Below, piece after piece: positions 6,920 to 13,860 of a stretch of DNA of 20,338 nt. The notes beneath the pieces were generated by a model that saw only the letters and a list, made by a program, of their open reading frames with translations, was not told the DNA's origin and did no database searches. The number at the start of each line of letters is the position of its first letter. The stretch's first letter is position 1. Made by a program: the position numbers and the translations under genes. Source of the stretch: JBBSGC01 sp038254525 (GTDB taxonomy: Bacteria > Actinomycetota > Actinomycetes > Propionibacteriales > Nocardioidaceae); the NCBI GenBank assembly GCA_038254525.1, contig JBBSGC010000020.1:1-20338 (forward strand), written 5' to 3'.

Positions 6920-8797
6920 ATGCCCCAGCTCACTCGTCCCGACCTGCGCAACGTGGCCATCGTGGCGCACGTCGACCACGGCAAGACAACGCTGGTCGAC
7001 GCCATGTTGTGGCAGTCCGGAGCCTTCGGGGAGCACCAGGAGGTCACCGACCGGGTCATGGACTCCGGCGACCTCGAGCGCGAGAAGGGCATCACGATCC
7101 TGGCCAAGAACACCGCGGTTCGTTACCGGGGGCCGGGCGCGCCGGACTCCGGGGTCACCATCAACATCATCGACACCCCCGGCCACGCCGACTTCGGGGG
7201 CGAGGTCGAGCGTGGCCTGTCGATGGTCGACGCGGTCGTCCTGCTCGTGGACGCCTCCGAGGGGCCTCTGCCCCAGACGCGCTTCGTGCTCCGCAAGGCG
7301 CTGACCGCCGGCCTGCCGGTGGTCCTGGTCGTCAACAAGGTCGACCGTCCGGACGCCCGGATCGCGCAGGTCGTCGACGAGACGTACGAGCTGTTCCTCG
7401 ACCTGCTCGACATCGACGCCGACCAGGGTTCCCTGGACTTCCCCATCGTCTACGCCTCGGCCAAGGCCGGCCGGGCGTCCACTCAGCAGCCCGCCGACGG
7501 GACGATGCCGGAGTCCGCCGATCTGGTGCCGTTGTTCCGGACGATTCTTGACGCGGTGCCGGAGCCGCGCTACACCGTCGACGCGCCGTTGCAGGCCCAC
7601 GTCACCAACCTGGACGCCTCCCCGTTCCTCGGCCGGATCGCCCTGGTGCGGGTGCACGAGGGCACCCTGAAGAAGGGTGCCTGGGTCGCGTGGTGCAAGC
7701 GCGACGGCTCCGTGGACAAGGTCCGAATCACCGAGCTGCTCGTCACCGAGGGTCTCGAGCGGGTGCCCGGCACCCAGGCCGGTCCCGGCGACATCGCGGC
7801 GATCGCCGGCATCGCGGAGATCAACATCGGGGAGACGCTCGCCGACGTCGACGACCCGGTGCCGCTTCCCCTGATCACCGTCGACGAGCCGGCGATCTCG
7901 ATGACGCTCGGCACCAACACCTCCCCGCTGTCGGGACGGGAGAAGGGCACCAAGGTGACCGCGCGGCTGGTCAAGGACCGGCTCGACCGGGAGCTGATCG
8001 GCAACGTGTCGATCCGGGTCCTGCCGACCGAGCGTCCCGACACCTGGGAGGTGCAGGGCCGAGGGGAGCTGGCGCTGGCGATCCTGGTGGAGCAGATGCG
8101 CCGCGAAGGCTATGAGCTGACCGTCGGCAAGCCACAGGTGGTGACCCGCGAGATCGACGGCAAGCTGCACGAGCCGGTGGAGCGGCTCACCATCGACTGT
8201 CCGGAGGAGTACCTCGGGACGCTCACCCAGCTGCTCGCAGTGCGCAAGGGTCGGATGGAGCAGCTGACCAACCATGGCACCGGCTGGATCCGGCTGGAGT
8301 TCCTGGTGCCCGCGCGCGGCCTGATCGGATTCCGCACCGAGTTCCTCACCGACACCCGAGGGACCGGGATCGCACATCACGTCTTCGAGGACTACGAGCC
8401 CTGGTTCGGCCCGCTGCGCACCCGCGCGACGGGCTCTCTGGTCGCTGACCGGACCGGCGTGGCCACCTCCTACGCGATGACCAACCTGCAGGAGCGCGGC
8501 ACGATGTTCGTCGAGCCGACCACCGAGGTCTACGAGGGCATGATCGTCGGTGAGAACAGCCGCGCCGACGACATGGACGTCAACATCGCAAAGGAGAAGA
8601 AGCTCACCAACGTGCGCTCCAACGCCGACGAGTTCGAGAAGCTCGTGCCGGCGCGCAAGCTCTCCTTGGAGCAGTCGCTGGAGTTCTGCCGCGAGGACGA
8701 GTGTGTCGAGGTGACTCCGAACGCCGTGCGCATCCGCAAGCTGGTGCTGAGCGCCACCGATCGGGCTCGCGCCCGCGGGCGCAAGCCCAAGGCCTAA
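6920..8797 (+). CDS. typA: Ribosome-associated translational GTPase TypA/BipA
   Basis: This 625-residue GTPase of the elongation-factor class binds the ribosome and helps 50S assembly and growth under stress, notably cold. G-domain motifs are all present: G1 AHVDHGKTT (16-24), G2 EREKGITI (53-60), G3 DTPGHADFGG (85-94), G4 NKVD (139-142) followed by RPDAR, and SAKAG (179-183). Domain II, the EF-G-like domains III and V, and the BipA-specific C-terminal domain follow, with LIGFRTEFLTDTRGTG and KEKKLTNVRSNADE, both diagnostic for this family. The chain ends in a basic stretch, RARARGRKPKA. Length is standard. The ATG at 6920 has a GGAG 9 nt upstream and gives the normal start just ahead of DLRNVAIVAHVDHGK. 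A long antisense frame runs opposite and is not a gene. Confidence 0.97.
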   Translation: MPQLTRPDLRNVAIVAHVDHGKTTLVDAMLWQSGAFGEHQEVTDRVMDSGDLEREKGITILAKNTAVRYRGPGAPDSGVTINIIDTPGHADFGGEVERGLSMVDAVVLLVDASEGPLPQTRFVLRKALTAGLPVVLVVNKVDRPDARIAQVVDETYELFLDLLDIDADQGSLDFPIVYASAKAGRASTQQPADGTMPESADLVPLFRTILDAVPEPRYTVDAPLQAHVTNLDASPFLGRIALVRVHEGTLKKGAWVAWCKRDGSVDKVRITELLVTEGLERVPGTQAGPGDIAAIAGIAEINIGETLADVDDPVPLPLITVDEPAISMTLGTNTSPLSGREKGTKVTARLVKDRLDRELIGNVSIRVLPTERPDTWEVQGRGELALAILVEQMRREGYELTVGKPQVVTREIDGKLHEPVERLTIDCPEEYLGTLTQLLAVRKGRMEQLTNHGTGWIRLEFLVPARGLIGFRTEFLTDTRGTGIAHHVFEDYEPWFGPLRTRATGSLVADRTGVATSYAMTNLQERGTMFVEPTTEVYEGMIVGENSRADDMDVNIAKEKKLTNVRSNADEFEKLVPARKLSLEQSLEFCREDECVEVTPNAVRIRKLVLSATDRARARGRKPKA

Positions 8798-8853
8798 GTC
8801 GCGAACCGCGAGCCACCTCCCGGGCAGGGCGGCGGCCGTGCACAGGTCATGCG

Positions 8854-9596
8854 TCAACCCAACGTGCCGTTGCGTCGCTCGCTCCAACGTTGGCAGATCG
8901 TGGCCACCCACGGCTCACTCTCGGCGATGCCGTGCAACGCGACGACGGGCACTGCGTGTCCGCAGCACTACAGGGAGACCACCTCGGCGGCGGCGAAGCG
9001 CTTCGAGCGCGTGATTCGCAACGTCTTGTGCCCCGCGTCGTAGAGGTGGGTGTCCTCCAGCATCTCGACAGCGGTCGGGATGTCGCCGTAGCGCAACCAG
9101 GACTCCGGATCGATCCACCGATAACGACCGCGGCACAACCAGGCGACGGCCTGGCGGGCGCGTGCAAACGACCACCGGCGAGCAGGTCGACGTAGCGGGC
9201 CTCGATGGGCAACCCGCAACATGGCGCCGAGGTCGCTGGTAACCGCCATGCGCGAGCTGTCCCACGCTTCGCTCACGTGCCGCAGCCACGGCTCCCATGG
9301 CTCCCAGCGTTCCGATGTGGCTGCTGCTCGAGCCGGTCGATCAGCGCGTCGACAGCAGCAAGCCGCGGTCGCAACACGACGTGCGGCTCGAGACCGAGCA
9401 CTCGACACAGCCGCTCCAGCATCGGCAGCGACGCCGGCGTCACCCCACTCTCGATGCGCGAGACGGTGCCCTGGTGGACGGCGGCCGCGCAGGCCAGCTC
9501 AGCCTGGGACGGCCGCCGTCTCGACCTTTCCGACGCCAGCGCTCGCCCCGCCTCGCGGGCCACCAGGCAAGGAGGGACCTCATGCCCACTGTTCAC
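8854..9596 (-). pseudogene. Decayed XRE-type HTH regulator with broken C-terminal domain
   Basis: The first part, GTG 9596 to TGA 9273 (107 residues), is a good XRE helix-turn-helix: RRRPSQAELACAAAVHQGTVSRIESG, then LPMLERLCRVLGLEPHVVLRP and a helix ending DALIDRLEQQPH. Soon after, the frame that makes sense shifts: SERWEPWEPWLRHVSEAWDSSRMAV to ITRSKRFAAAEVVSL is read in another frame, down to TAG at 8968-8970. The same frame continues past that stop with HAVPVVALHGIAESEPWV and ends at TGA 8854-8856. A stretch LPIEARYVDLLAGG in a third frame (about 9170-9210) hints at further shifts. HTH proteins with a nucleotidyltransferase-like C-terminal part of this style occur in actinomycetes; that comparison is from memory. 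CACAGT 6 nt before 9596 may be its -10. The HTH part could still be made. Confidence 0.6.
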
Positions 9597-9704
9597 GTCT
9601 TGACTGTGCGTGTTGGCTCCGCCTGCTGGTGGCGACCCGCGGCAACGTGGGGAAAGGCGAGCGGTGCAGCACTGAAAAGGGGCGCGCTCATCCCACCTCA
9701 TGTC

Positions 9705-9742
9705 GCGGCTGCCTAGTGATGCGGCTGCCTAGTGATGCGGCT
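9705..9742. repeat. 16-bp tandem repeat, 2.4 copies
   Basis: GCGGCTGCCTAGTGAT occurs at 9705-9720 and again at 9721-9736, followed by a partial GCGGCT (9737-9742). It lies in the 187-bp gap (9597-9783) between the decayed regulator and the macro-domain gene. Nothing else is evident in that gap. Confidence 0.85.
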
Positions 9743-9783
9743 AGGGAATGGTGTCCGAAGAGCGCGGCGGGGGCATTGCCGCC

Positions 9784-10296
9784 TCAGCCGAGGCGGCCGG
9801 AACGGACGAGCGCGGTCTGCAGGGCGTCGTGGGCCGCGGCGTTGTAGGCGACCATCGTGGCAGTACGCACCGAGGTGGGCGTCCTTGCCAGGGTCTCGAC
9901 CGCGATGCGGGCGGCGTCGTCGATCGGCCAGCCGTAGACCCCGGCGGAGACGAGCGGGAATGCCATCGTGGCAGCCGCGAGCTCGTCGGCGACGCGCAGT
10001 GCTTCGGCGTAACACGACCTCAGCAGGCCTGGGTCGTCCTGGCCGGCCCTGCGGTCCGGACCGACTACGTGGATGACGTATTGGGCGGGGAGGTCGCCAG
10101 CCGGCGTCCAGCCTGCTCCCCCCGTCGGCAGGCCGTCGGGGAACCTGGCAACGCACTCGGCAAGAACTGTTGGACCGGCGGCGCGGTGGATCGCTCCGTC
10201 GACGCCGCCACCGCCGCGCATCTCGGGGCCGGCCGCGTTGACGACCGCGTCCACGTGCATCGTGGTGATGTCGCCGGCCACCAGCTCGATGTCCAT
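9784..10296 (-). CDS. Macro-domain protein (ADP-ribose or O-acetyl-ADP-ribose processing type)
   Basis: This 170-residue protein is a single macro domain. Such domains bind ADP-ribose, and the YmdB/MacroD class deacetylates O-acetyl-ADP-ribose or removes ADP-ribose from acidic residues. The start MDIELVAGDITTMHVDAVVNAA is typical. The substrate loop GGGGVDGAIH (28-37) keeps the catalytic Asp33 and His37, and the second phosphate loop is SAGVYGWP (117-124). The motif usually written NAAN is NAAG here (20-23), so the Asn that is important in YmdB-type enzymes is replaced by Gly. Activity may be reduced or altered. The ATG lies 9 nt after the DUF2516 stop, so the two form an operon. No ADP-ribosyltransferase toxin (DarT) gene is beside it. 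Confidence 0.9.
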   Translation of the reverse strand: MDIELVAGDITTMHVDAVVNAAGPEMRGGGGVDGAIHRAAGPTVLAECVARFPDGLPTGGAGWTPAGDLPAQYVIHVVGPDRRAGQDDPGLLRSCYAEALRVADELAAATMAFPLVSAGVYGWPIDDAARIAVETLARTPTSVRTATMVAYNAAAHDALQTALVRSGRLG

Positions 10297-10305
10297 CCGG
10301 AGAGG

Positions 10306-10593
10306 TCAACGACGCTGCAGTGACTTCAAAGCGGGCCGGGCCTCGGCCAGGTAGACGAACGCAGCAACCGTGCCGATGACGTTGAGCAGCCCGATGGGAT
10401 TCCAGTTGATTGCGTTGAGCACCACGGCCAGGCCGAGGATCAGCAGCCAGAAGTTCTTGGTCTGCTTGTCCGCGGCTGCGTATGCGGCACCCGGGCGGCC
10501 GATGGCGTCCGTCAAAGCGAACGCCTTGCAGCCGAACAGCACCAGGCTGAGCAGCAGCAGCAGGATGTTCTGCAGGTTGAAGAGGCTCTGCAC
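10306..10593 (-). CDS. DUF2516 family small membrane protein
   Basis: This 95-residue protein has three hydrophobic segments at about residues 7-27, 48-65 and 67-84, with a basic C-terminal end (ALKSLQRR). The KAFALTDAIGRP stretch after the first segment and NFWLLILGLA in the second are the parts I recognise as DUF2516, a small integral membrane family of actinobacteria with no known role. The GTG start at 10593 is 7 nt downstream of TAGACT on the same strand, which suggests a leaderless transcript starting 38 bp after the asparaginase gene. The macro-domain gene follows after 9 nt and is probably cotranscribed. Confidence 0.85.
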   Translation of the reverse strand: MQSLFNLQNILLLLLSLVLFGCKAFALTDAIGRPGAAYAAADKQTKNFWLLILGLAVVLNAINWNPIGLLNVIGTVAAFVYLAEARPALKSLQRR

Positions 10594-10600
10594 CCGTCAG

Positions 10601-10606
10601 AGTCTA
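10601..10606 (-). promoter_or_regulatory. Predicted -10 box of the DUF2516-macro operon (leaderless)
   Basis: Minus-strand TAGACT is followed by ctgacgg (7 nt) and the GTG of the DUF2516 gene. No ribosome site lies between. Confidence 0.55.
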
Positions 10607-10631
10607 GCCGCACAGGCCGGTCGCGCACCGC

Positions 10632-11573
10632 TCAGAGGAGTGCGCGTACCTCACCTACGCGCTCGCCACCACCGAGCAGCGGGGCGCTGGCCTGCTCGTC
10701 GAGCACCGCGTGCTCGAAGCCCAGCCGCCGCAGCACCGCGGCCATCACCACCGGCCGCGCCCGGGCGCCACCGTCCGCGATCTTGATGGCGACGCACGTC
10801 CGGTCGGGCATCGCCACCGCATAGCAGGCCTCGGCACCGCCCTTGCCCACGGCACCCGGGAACGCCCGCAGCAGGGCAGCCTCGTCGCGGCGGGTGCCGC
10901 TAACGTGCTCGGGGAAGCCGACGATCGCCTCCGCCACGGCGCGCTCCGCACAACCGGTCGGCGCATCGACGAGCCGGCGGAATCCGCGAGCCAGGCCGGT
11001 CAGTGACGTCGCCAGCACGGGAGCACCGCACCCGTCGACGCCGGCTGCGCCGACCGGCTCCTCGGTCAGCTCGGTGAACACCGTGGCGATGTCCTGCTGC
11101 AACGGGTGGTCCGGGTCGCGGTAGGTGCCGGTGTCCCACCCGTTGGCCACGCAGGTCGCCAACATCGCGGCGTGCTTGCCCGAGCAGTTCATCAACAGCG
11201 GCAGCGGTTTCCCCCCAGCGCGGATGTGCGCCTCGCGCGCCTGTTCGTCGAGGGGGTAGTCGGGGGGCGTCTGCAGGTCGGCCTCGTCGAGGCCGGCTCC
11301 GGCGAGGATCTCGCGAACCGCCTTGATGTGCAGCGGTTCGCCTGAGTGGCTGGCGCAGCCGAGCGCGAGCAACCGCCCACGCAGTCCGAGGCCCGCGCGC
11401 ACCATCGCGGCGGCCTGCAGCGGTTTGTTGCAGGAGCGCGGGAAGACCGGCTCGTCCACGGTGCCCACGGCCCAGGCCACGTTGCCGTCGGGTCCCAGCG
11501 CAACTCCCGACCCCCAGTGGTGGCCCTCGACGAACCCTGAGCGCACGACCTCGGCGATCCTGACGTGCTCCAC
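10632..11573 (-). CDS. L-asparaginase, thermolabile R. etli type (PF06089)
   Basis: This 313-residue enzyme hydrolyses asparagine to aspartate and ammonia. It belongs to the asparaginase family first known from Rhizobium etli, unrelated to the E. coli AnsA/AnsB fold. Family motifs are RSCNKPLQA (46-54, a Ser-x-x-Lys pair S47/K50), LGCASHSGEP (71-80), MNCSGKHAAML (128-138, Cys130 and Lys133) and GVDGCGAPV (178-186, Cys182). These match the Ser/Lys/Cys active-site set reported for the family. The frame is open far upstream through the cysC region, but GTG 11573 gives the short normal N terminus VEHVRIAEVVRSGFVEGHHWGSGVA and stands 8 nt after a TAGGGT box. The gene is divergent from cysC with only 42 bp between the starts. 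Confidence 0.92.
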   Translation of the reverse strand: MEHVRIAEVVRSGFVEGHHWGSGVALGPDGNVAWAVGTVDEPVFPRSCNKPLQAAAMVRAGLGLRGRLLALGCASHSGEPLHIKAVREILAGAGLDEADLQTPPDYPLDEQAREAHIRAGGKPLPLLMNCSGKHAAMLATCVANGWDTGTYRDPDHPLQQDIATVFTELTEEPVGAAGVDGCGAPVLATSLTGLARGFRRLVDAPTGCAERAVAEAIVGFPEHVSGTRRDEAALLRAFPGAVGKGGAEACYAVAMPDRTCVAIKIADGGARARPVVMAAVLRRLGFEHAVLDEQASAPLLGGGERVGEVRALL

Positions 11574-11581
11574 GTCGAGCG

Positions 11582-11587
11582 ACCCTA
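11582..11587 (-). promoter_or_regulatory. Predicted -10 box of the asparaginase gene (leaderless)
   Basis: Minus-strand TAGGGT (TANNNT) lies 8 nt before the GTG at 11573. It sits back to back with the cysC -10 at 11603-11608, so the two promoters share the same few bases. Confidence 0.5.
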
Positions 11588-11599
11588 GCCCGGTCCGGC

Positions 11600-11621
11600 T
11601 GGCACAATCTGGCGGGTGCCA
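11600..11621 (+). promoter_or_regulatory. cysC -10 box inside an inverted repeat
   Basis: CACAAT (11603-11608) keeps A2 and T6 of TANNNT and stands 7 nt before the GTG at 11616, suggesting a leaderless mRNA. It is framed by TGGCAC (11600-11605) and GTGCCA (11616-11621), a perfect 6-bp inverted repeat with a 10-bp centre that covers both the -10 and the start codon. It could be an operator, but the repeat is short. Confidence 0.4.
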
Positions 11622-12890
11622 GTGCCCGACCTGCCCACTGCGCTTCCCCAGTGGACGCCAGCGCCGCGTGAGCTCGACGACCTCGAGCTGCTCATCACCG
11701 GCGCGCTGAGCGTCGACGGCTTCGTCCGGCCGGACCAAGCCGACGGGGTGACGCTGCGCGTGCCCTCCCAGGTAGCGACGAGTGCCACCCAGGCCGGCGG
11801 CCTTGAGCTGGTCGACCCCGAGGGACTTGCGCTGGCGATCGTCCGCCCGGCGGGCACCTACCCGGCCGGCGACGGCGTCACCGGGTTGGTCGGGACGGTC
11901 GAAGCCGTGGCGGTCGCCGAGTTCGGGCCATATCGCAACTTGCATGTCGCGCCGGCGCAGCTGCGGGTCCGGCACCCGGACAGTTTCGCCGTGCCGGTCC
12001 TCGCCCCTCCCACGGCGCGCGACATCGCAGCCATCGGCGCACATGCCGAGTCGACCGGCCGCCTCCCCGTGCTACTGGTCTGCACCGGTCACCAGGCGGC
12101 GCGGGGAGTCTCCGGACCGGGCCTGGTTCGCGCCACACTGGCGGCCGCCGAGCTGCTGCCGACCGCCGTGGTCGGCGCAGTGTCGGTCGCTGCCCGCGAG
12201 GGCGTGGACGGCGCGACGGCCACCGAGGCGTTCGCCATCCGGGTCGCCGGGGCCTACGCCGAGGACGTGCTCCAGCTCGAGGGCGACGGCGAGCTGCCGG
12301 AGCCGGTCGCGGCGGTCGTCGTCCAGGACCGGCCGCCTCGTGTCCGGCGCGGCCTGGTGGTCTTCTTCACCGGCCTCTCCGGGTCGGGCAAGTCCACGCT
12401 GGCGCGCGCGCTGCACGACGCCCTGCTCGAGCGGGGTGACCGGACCGTCACCAGCCTCGACGGCGACGTGGTGCGCCACCACCTGTCCAAGGGCCTCGGC
12501 TTCTCACGCGCGGACCGCGAGACCAACATCGCCCGCATCGGCTGGGTCGCCGCCGAGATCAGCCGACACCACGGAGTCGCGATCTGCTCCCCCATCGCAC
12601 CGTTCGCGTCGACCCGGGAGCACGTGCGGTCGATGGTCACGGACGCAGGTGGCGGGTTCGTCCTCGTGCACGTGGCCACGCCGCTCGAGGAGTGCGAGCG
12701 CCGCGACCGCAAAGGCCTGTACGCCAAGGCACGGGCCGGCCTGATCCCCGACTTCACCGGCATCTCCTCGCCGTACGAGGTTCCCGACGATCCGAGTGTC
12801 CGAGTGGACACGACGGGCCGGACCATTCAGGATGTCTTAGACGACCTCCTGCATTATCTCTGCTCGAATGGTTGGCTTAAGCGTGAATGA
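11616..12890 (+). CDS. cysC: Adenylylsulfate kinase fused to a degenerate ATP-sulfurylase-like domain
   Basis: This 424-residue protein has two parts. Residues 245-424 are a complete APS kinase that phosphorylates APS to PAPS: P-loop GLSGSGKST (253-261), LDGDVVRHHL (281-290), FSRADRETNIARIGWVA (296-312), RKGLYAKARAGLIPDFTG (365-382). Residues 1-235 follow the start of an ATP sulfurylase: LDDLELLITGALS with VDGFV, a PUA-like domain with DPEGLALAIVRPAGTYP, then ARDIAAIGAHAESTG. Where the QTRNPxHRAH nucleotide site is expected there is VCTGHQAARG, and most of the catalytic domain is missing, so this part is unlikely to be a sulfurylase. CysD/CysN downstream supply that activity. The GTG start follows a -10-like box by 7 nt. 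The 3' end overlaps the permease gene by 23 bp. Confidence 0.92.
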   Translation: MPVPDLPTALPQWTPAPRELDDLELLITGALSVDGFVRPDQADGVTLRVPSQVATSATQAGGLELVDPEGLALAIVRPAGTYPAGDGVTGLVGTVEAVAVAEFGPYRNLHVAPAQLRVRHPDSFAVPVLAPPTARDIAAIGAHAESTGRLPVLLVCTGHQAARGVSGPGLVRATLAAAELLPTAVVGAVSVAAREGVDGATATEAFAIRVAGAYAEDVLQLEGDGELPEPVAAVVVQDRPPRVRRGLVVFFTGLSGSGKSTLARALHDALLERGDRTVTSLDGDVVRHHLSKGLGFSRADRETNIARIGWVAAEISRHHGVAICSPIAPFASTREHVRSMVTDAGGGFVLVHVATPLEECERRDRKGLYAKARAGLIPDFTGISSPYEVPDDPSVRVDTTGRTIQDVLDDLLHYLCSNGWLKRE

Positions 12891-13818
12891 CCTCCTCAGC
12901 ACCGGGGTCCTGTCGATCCTGGTGGTCAGTTTCGCTATCGGGATCGTCGTTGGCATCACCGGCATGGGTGGCGGAGCACTGCTGACACCCGCGCTGATCT
13001 TCCTCGGCATCGACCCCACTGTGGCGGTCGCCAACGATCTGGTCGCCTCGGGTGTCAACCGCACGGTGGGTGCGACCGTGCACCTCAGACAGGGTTCCCC
13101 CTACTTGCCGCTGGTCAAGTGGCTCGTCATCGGCTCGGTCCCCACCGCGTTCGCGGGCGCCTTCATAGTGAACGCCGTCGGCGGTGGCACGGCGCAGCAA
13201 GGTTTTCTGAAGGCCGCGATCGGTGCCGCACTGCTGCTCACCGCGGCCACCTACACCGTCCGGATGGTGCTGAACCTGCGAGCCGTCGCCGCCGGGACGC
13301 AGGTCCCGACCGGGGACCCGCCGGTACGGGTGGTGCCGACCCTGCTCGTCGGCATCATCGGTGGCCTGCTGGTCGGCATCACGTCGGTCGGTGCCGGCTC
13401 GTTGATGATGGTCTCGCTGCTCATCTTGTATCCGACCCTGCAGGCGATCAAGCTCGTCGGCACCGACCTGGCGCAAGCCGTCCCGCTGGTCATCGCGGCC
13501 GCGGTGAGCCACGTGATCATCAGCGGGGTCGACTGGGCGGTCTTGATTCCGCTGGTCGTGGGCGGCACCCCGGGCACCTTCCTCGGCGCCCGGCTTGCCG
13601 CTCGGGTGTCGCAGGCGGTGATCCGGCGTGGAATCGTCATCTTGCTGACCCTGACCGGCCTGGGGATGCTCGGGCTCGATCCGGTGCTGGTGGCCGTGGT
13701 CGGGGTGGCCATCCTGGTTCTCGGCCCGTTGGCCTGGGCAGAGGTCCGTCGCCGACATGGTCTCCCCGGCTTCGCACGCGTCGGGCGAAGCGCAGGTTTC
13801 GGTGCCAGGGATCGCTAG
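12868..13818 (+). CDS. TauE/SafE-family permease (sulfate or sulfur-anion transport)
   Basis: This 316-residue integral membrane protein has about eight hydrophobic segments in two similar halves. The repeated signature is visible as VVGITGMGGGALLTPAL (27-43) in the first half and VGITSVGAGSLMMVSLL (169-185) in the second, diagnostic of the TauE/SafE (TSUP) family that carries sulfite, sulfate, taurine-derived or other organic anions. The last 25 residues are a charged cytoplasmic tail. The ATG at 12868 overlaps cysC by 23 bp; GTG 12883 is an alternative that removes five residues and leaves an 8-bp overlap. Neither has a good ribosome site, so coupling to cysC translation is likely. Position between cysC and cysDN suggests sulfate import or sulfite removal; direction cannot be told. 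Confidence 0.88.
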   Translation: MVGLSVNDLLSTGVLSILVVSFAIGIVVGITGMGGGALLTPALIFLGIDPTVAVANDLVASGVNRTVGATVHLRQGSPYLPLVKWLVIGSVPTAFAGAFIVNAVGGGTAQQGFLKAAIGAALLLTAATYTVRMVLNLRAVAAGTQVPTGDPPVRVVPTLLVGIIGGLLVGITSVGAGSLMMVSLLILYPTLQAIKLVGTDLAQAVPLVIAAAVSHVIISGVDWAVLIPLVVGGTPGTFLGARLAARVSQAVIRRGIVILLTLTGLGMLGLDPVLVAVVGVAILVLGPLAWAEVRRRHGLPGFARVGRSAGFGARDR

Positions 13819-13821
13819 GAT
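13816..13821 (+). promoter_or_regulatory. Possible internal -10 box before cysD
   Basis: TAGGAT overlaps the permease stop codon, 39 nt before the cysD start. It fits TANNNT, and a leader with GGGAG (13846-13850) would follow. It may be a second promoter for cysDN within the operon. Confidence 0.35.
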
Positions 13822-13860
13822 GACGTCCGCCTGCACCGACCTCCCGGGAGATCCACACCC

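Noticed and set aside
8799..8811. TCGCG-AAC-CGCGA just after typA as a terminator.
   Set aside because: The stem is only 5 bp and no T-run follows, so it is not distinguishable from chance in GC-rich DNA.
6008..8911. A minus-strand reading frame open for 967 codons opposite typA.
   Set aside because: TypA on the plus strand has every family motif. The opposite frame gives a His/Gly/Val-rich product without recognisable domains, as expected from GC-biased third positions of the real gene.
8854..10296. The decayed HTH gene and the macro-domain gene as a DarTG-like or other toxin-antitoxin pair.
   Set aside because: No DarT-type ADP-ribosyltransferase is present, the macro gene is cotranscribed with DUF2516 instead, and the HTH gene is broken and separated by 187 bp.
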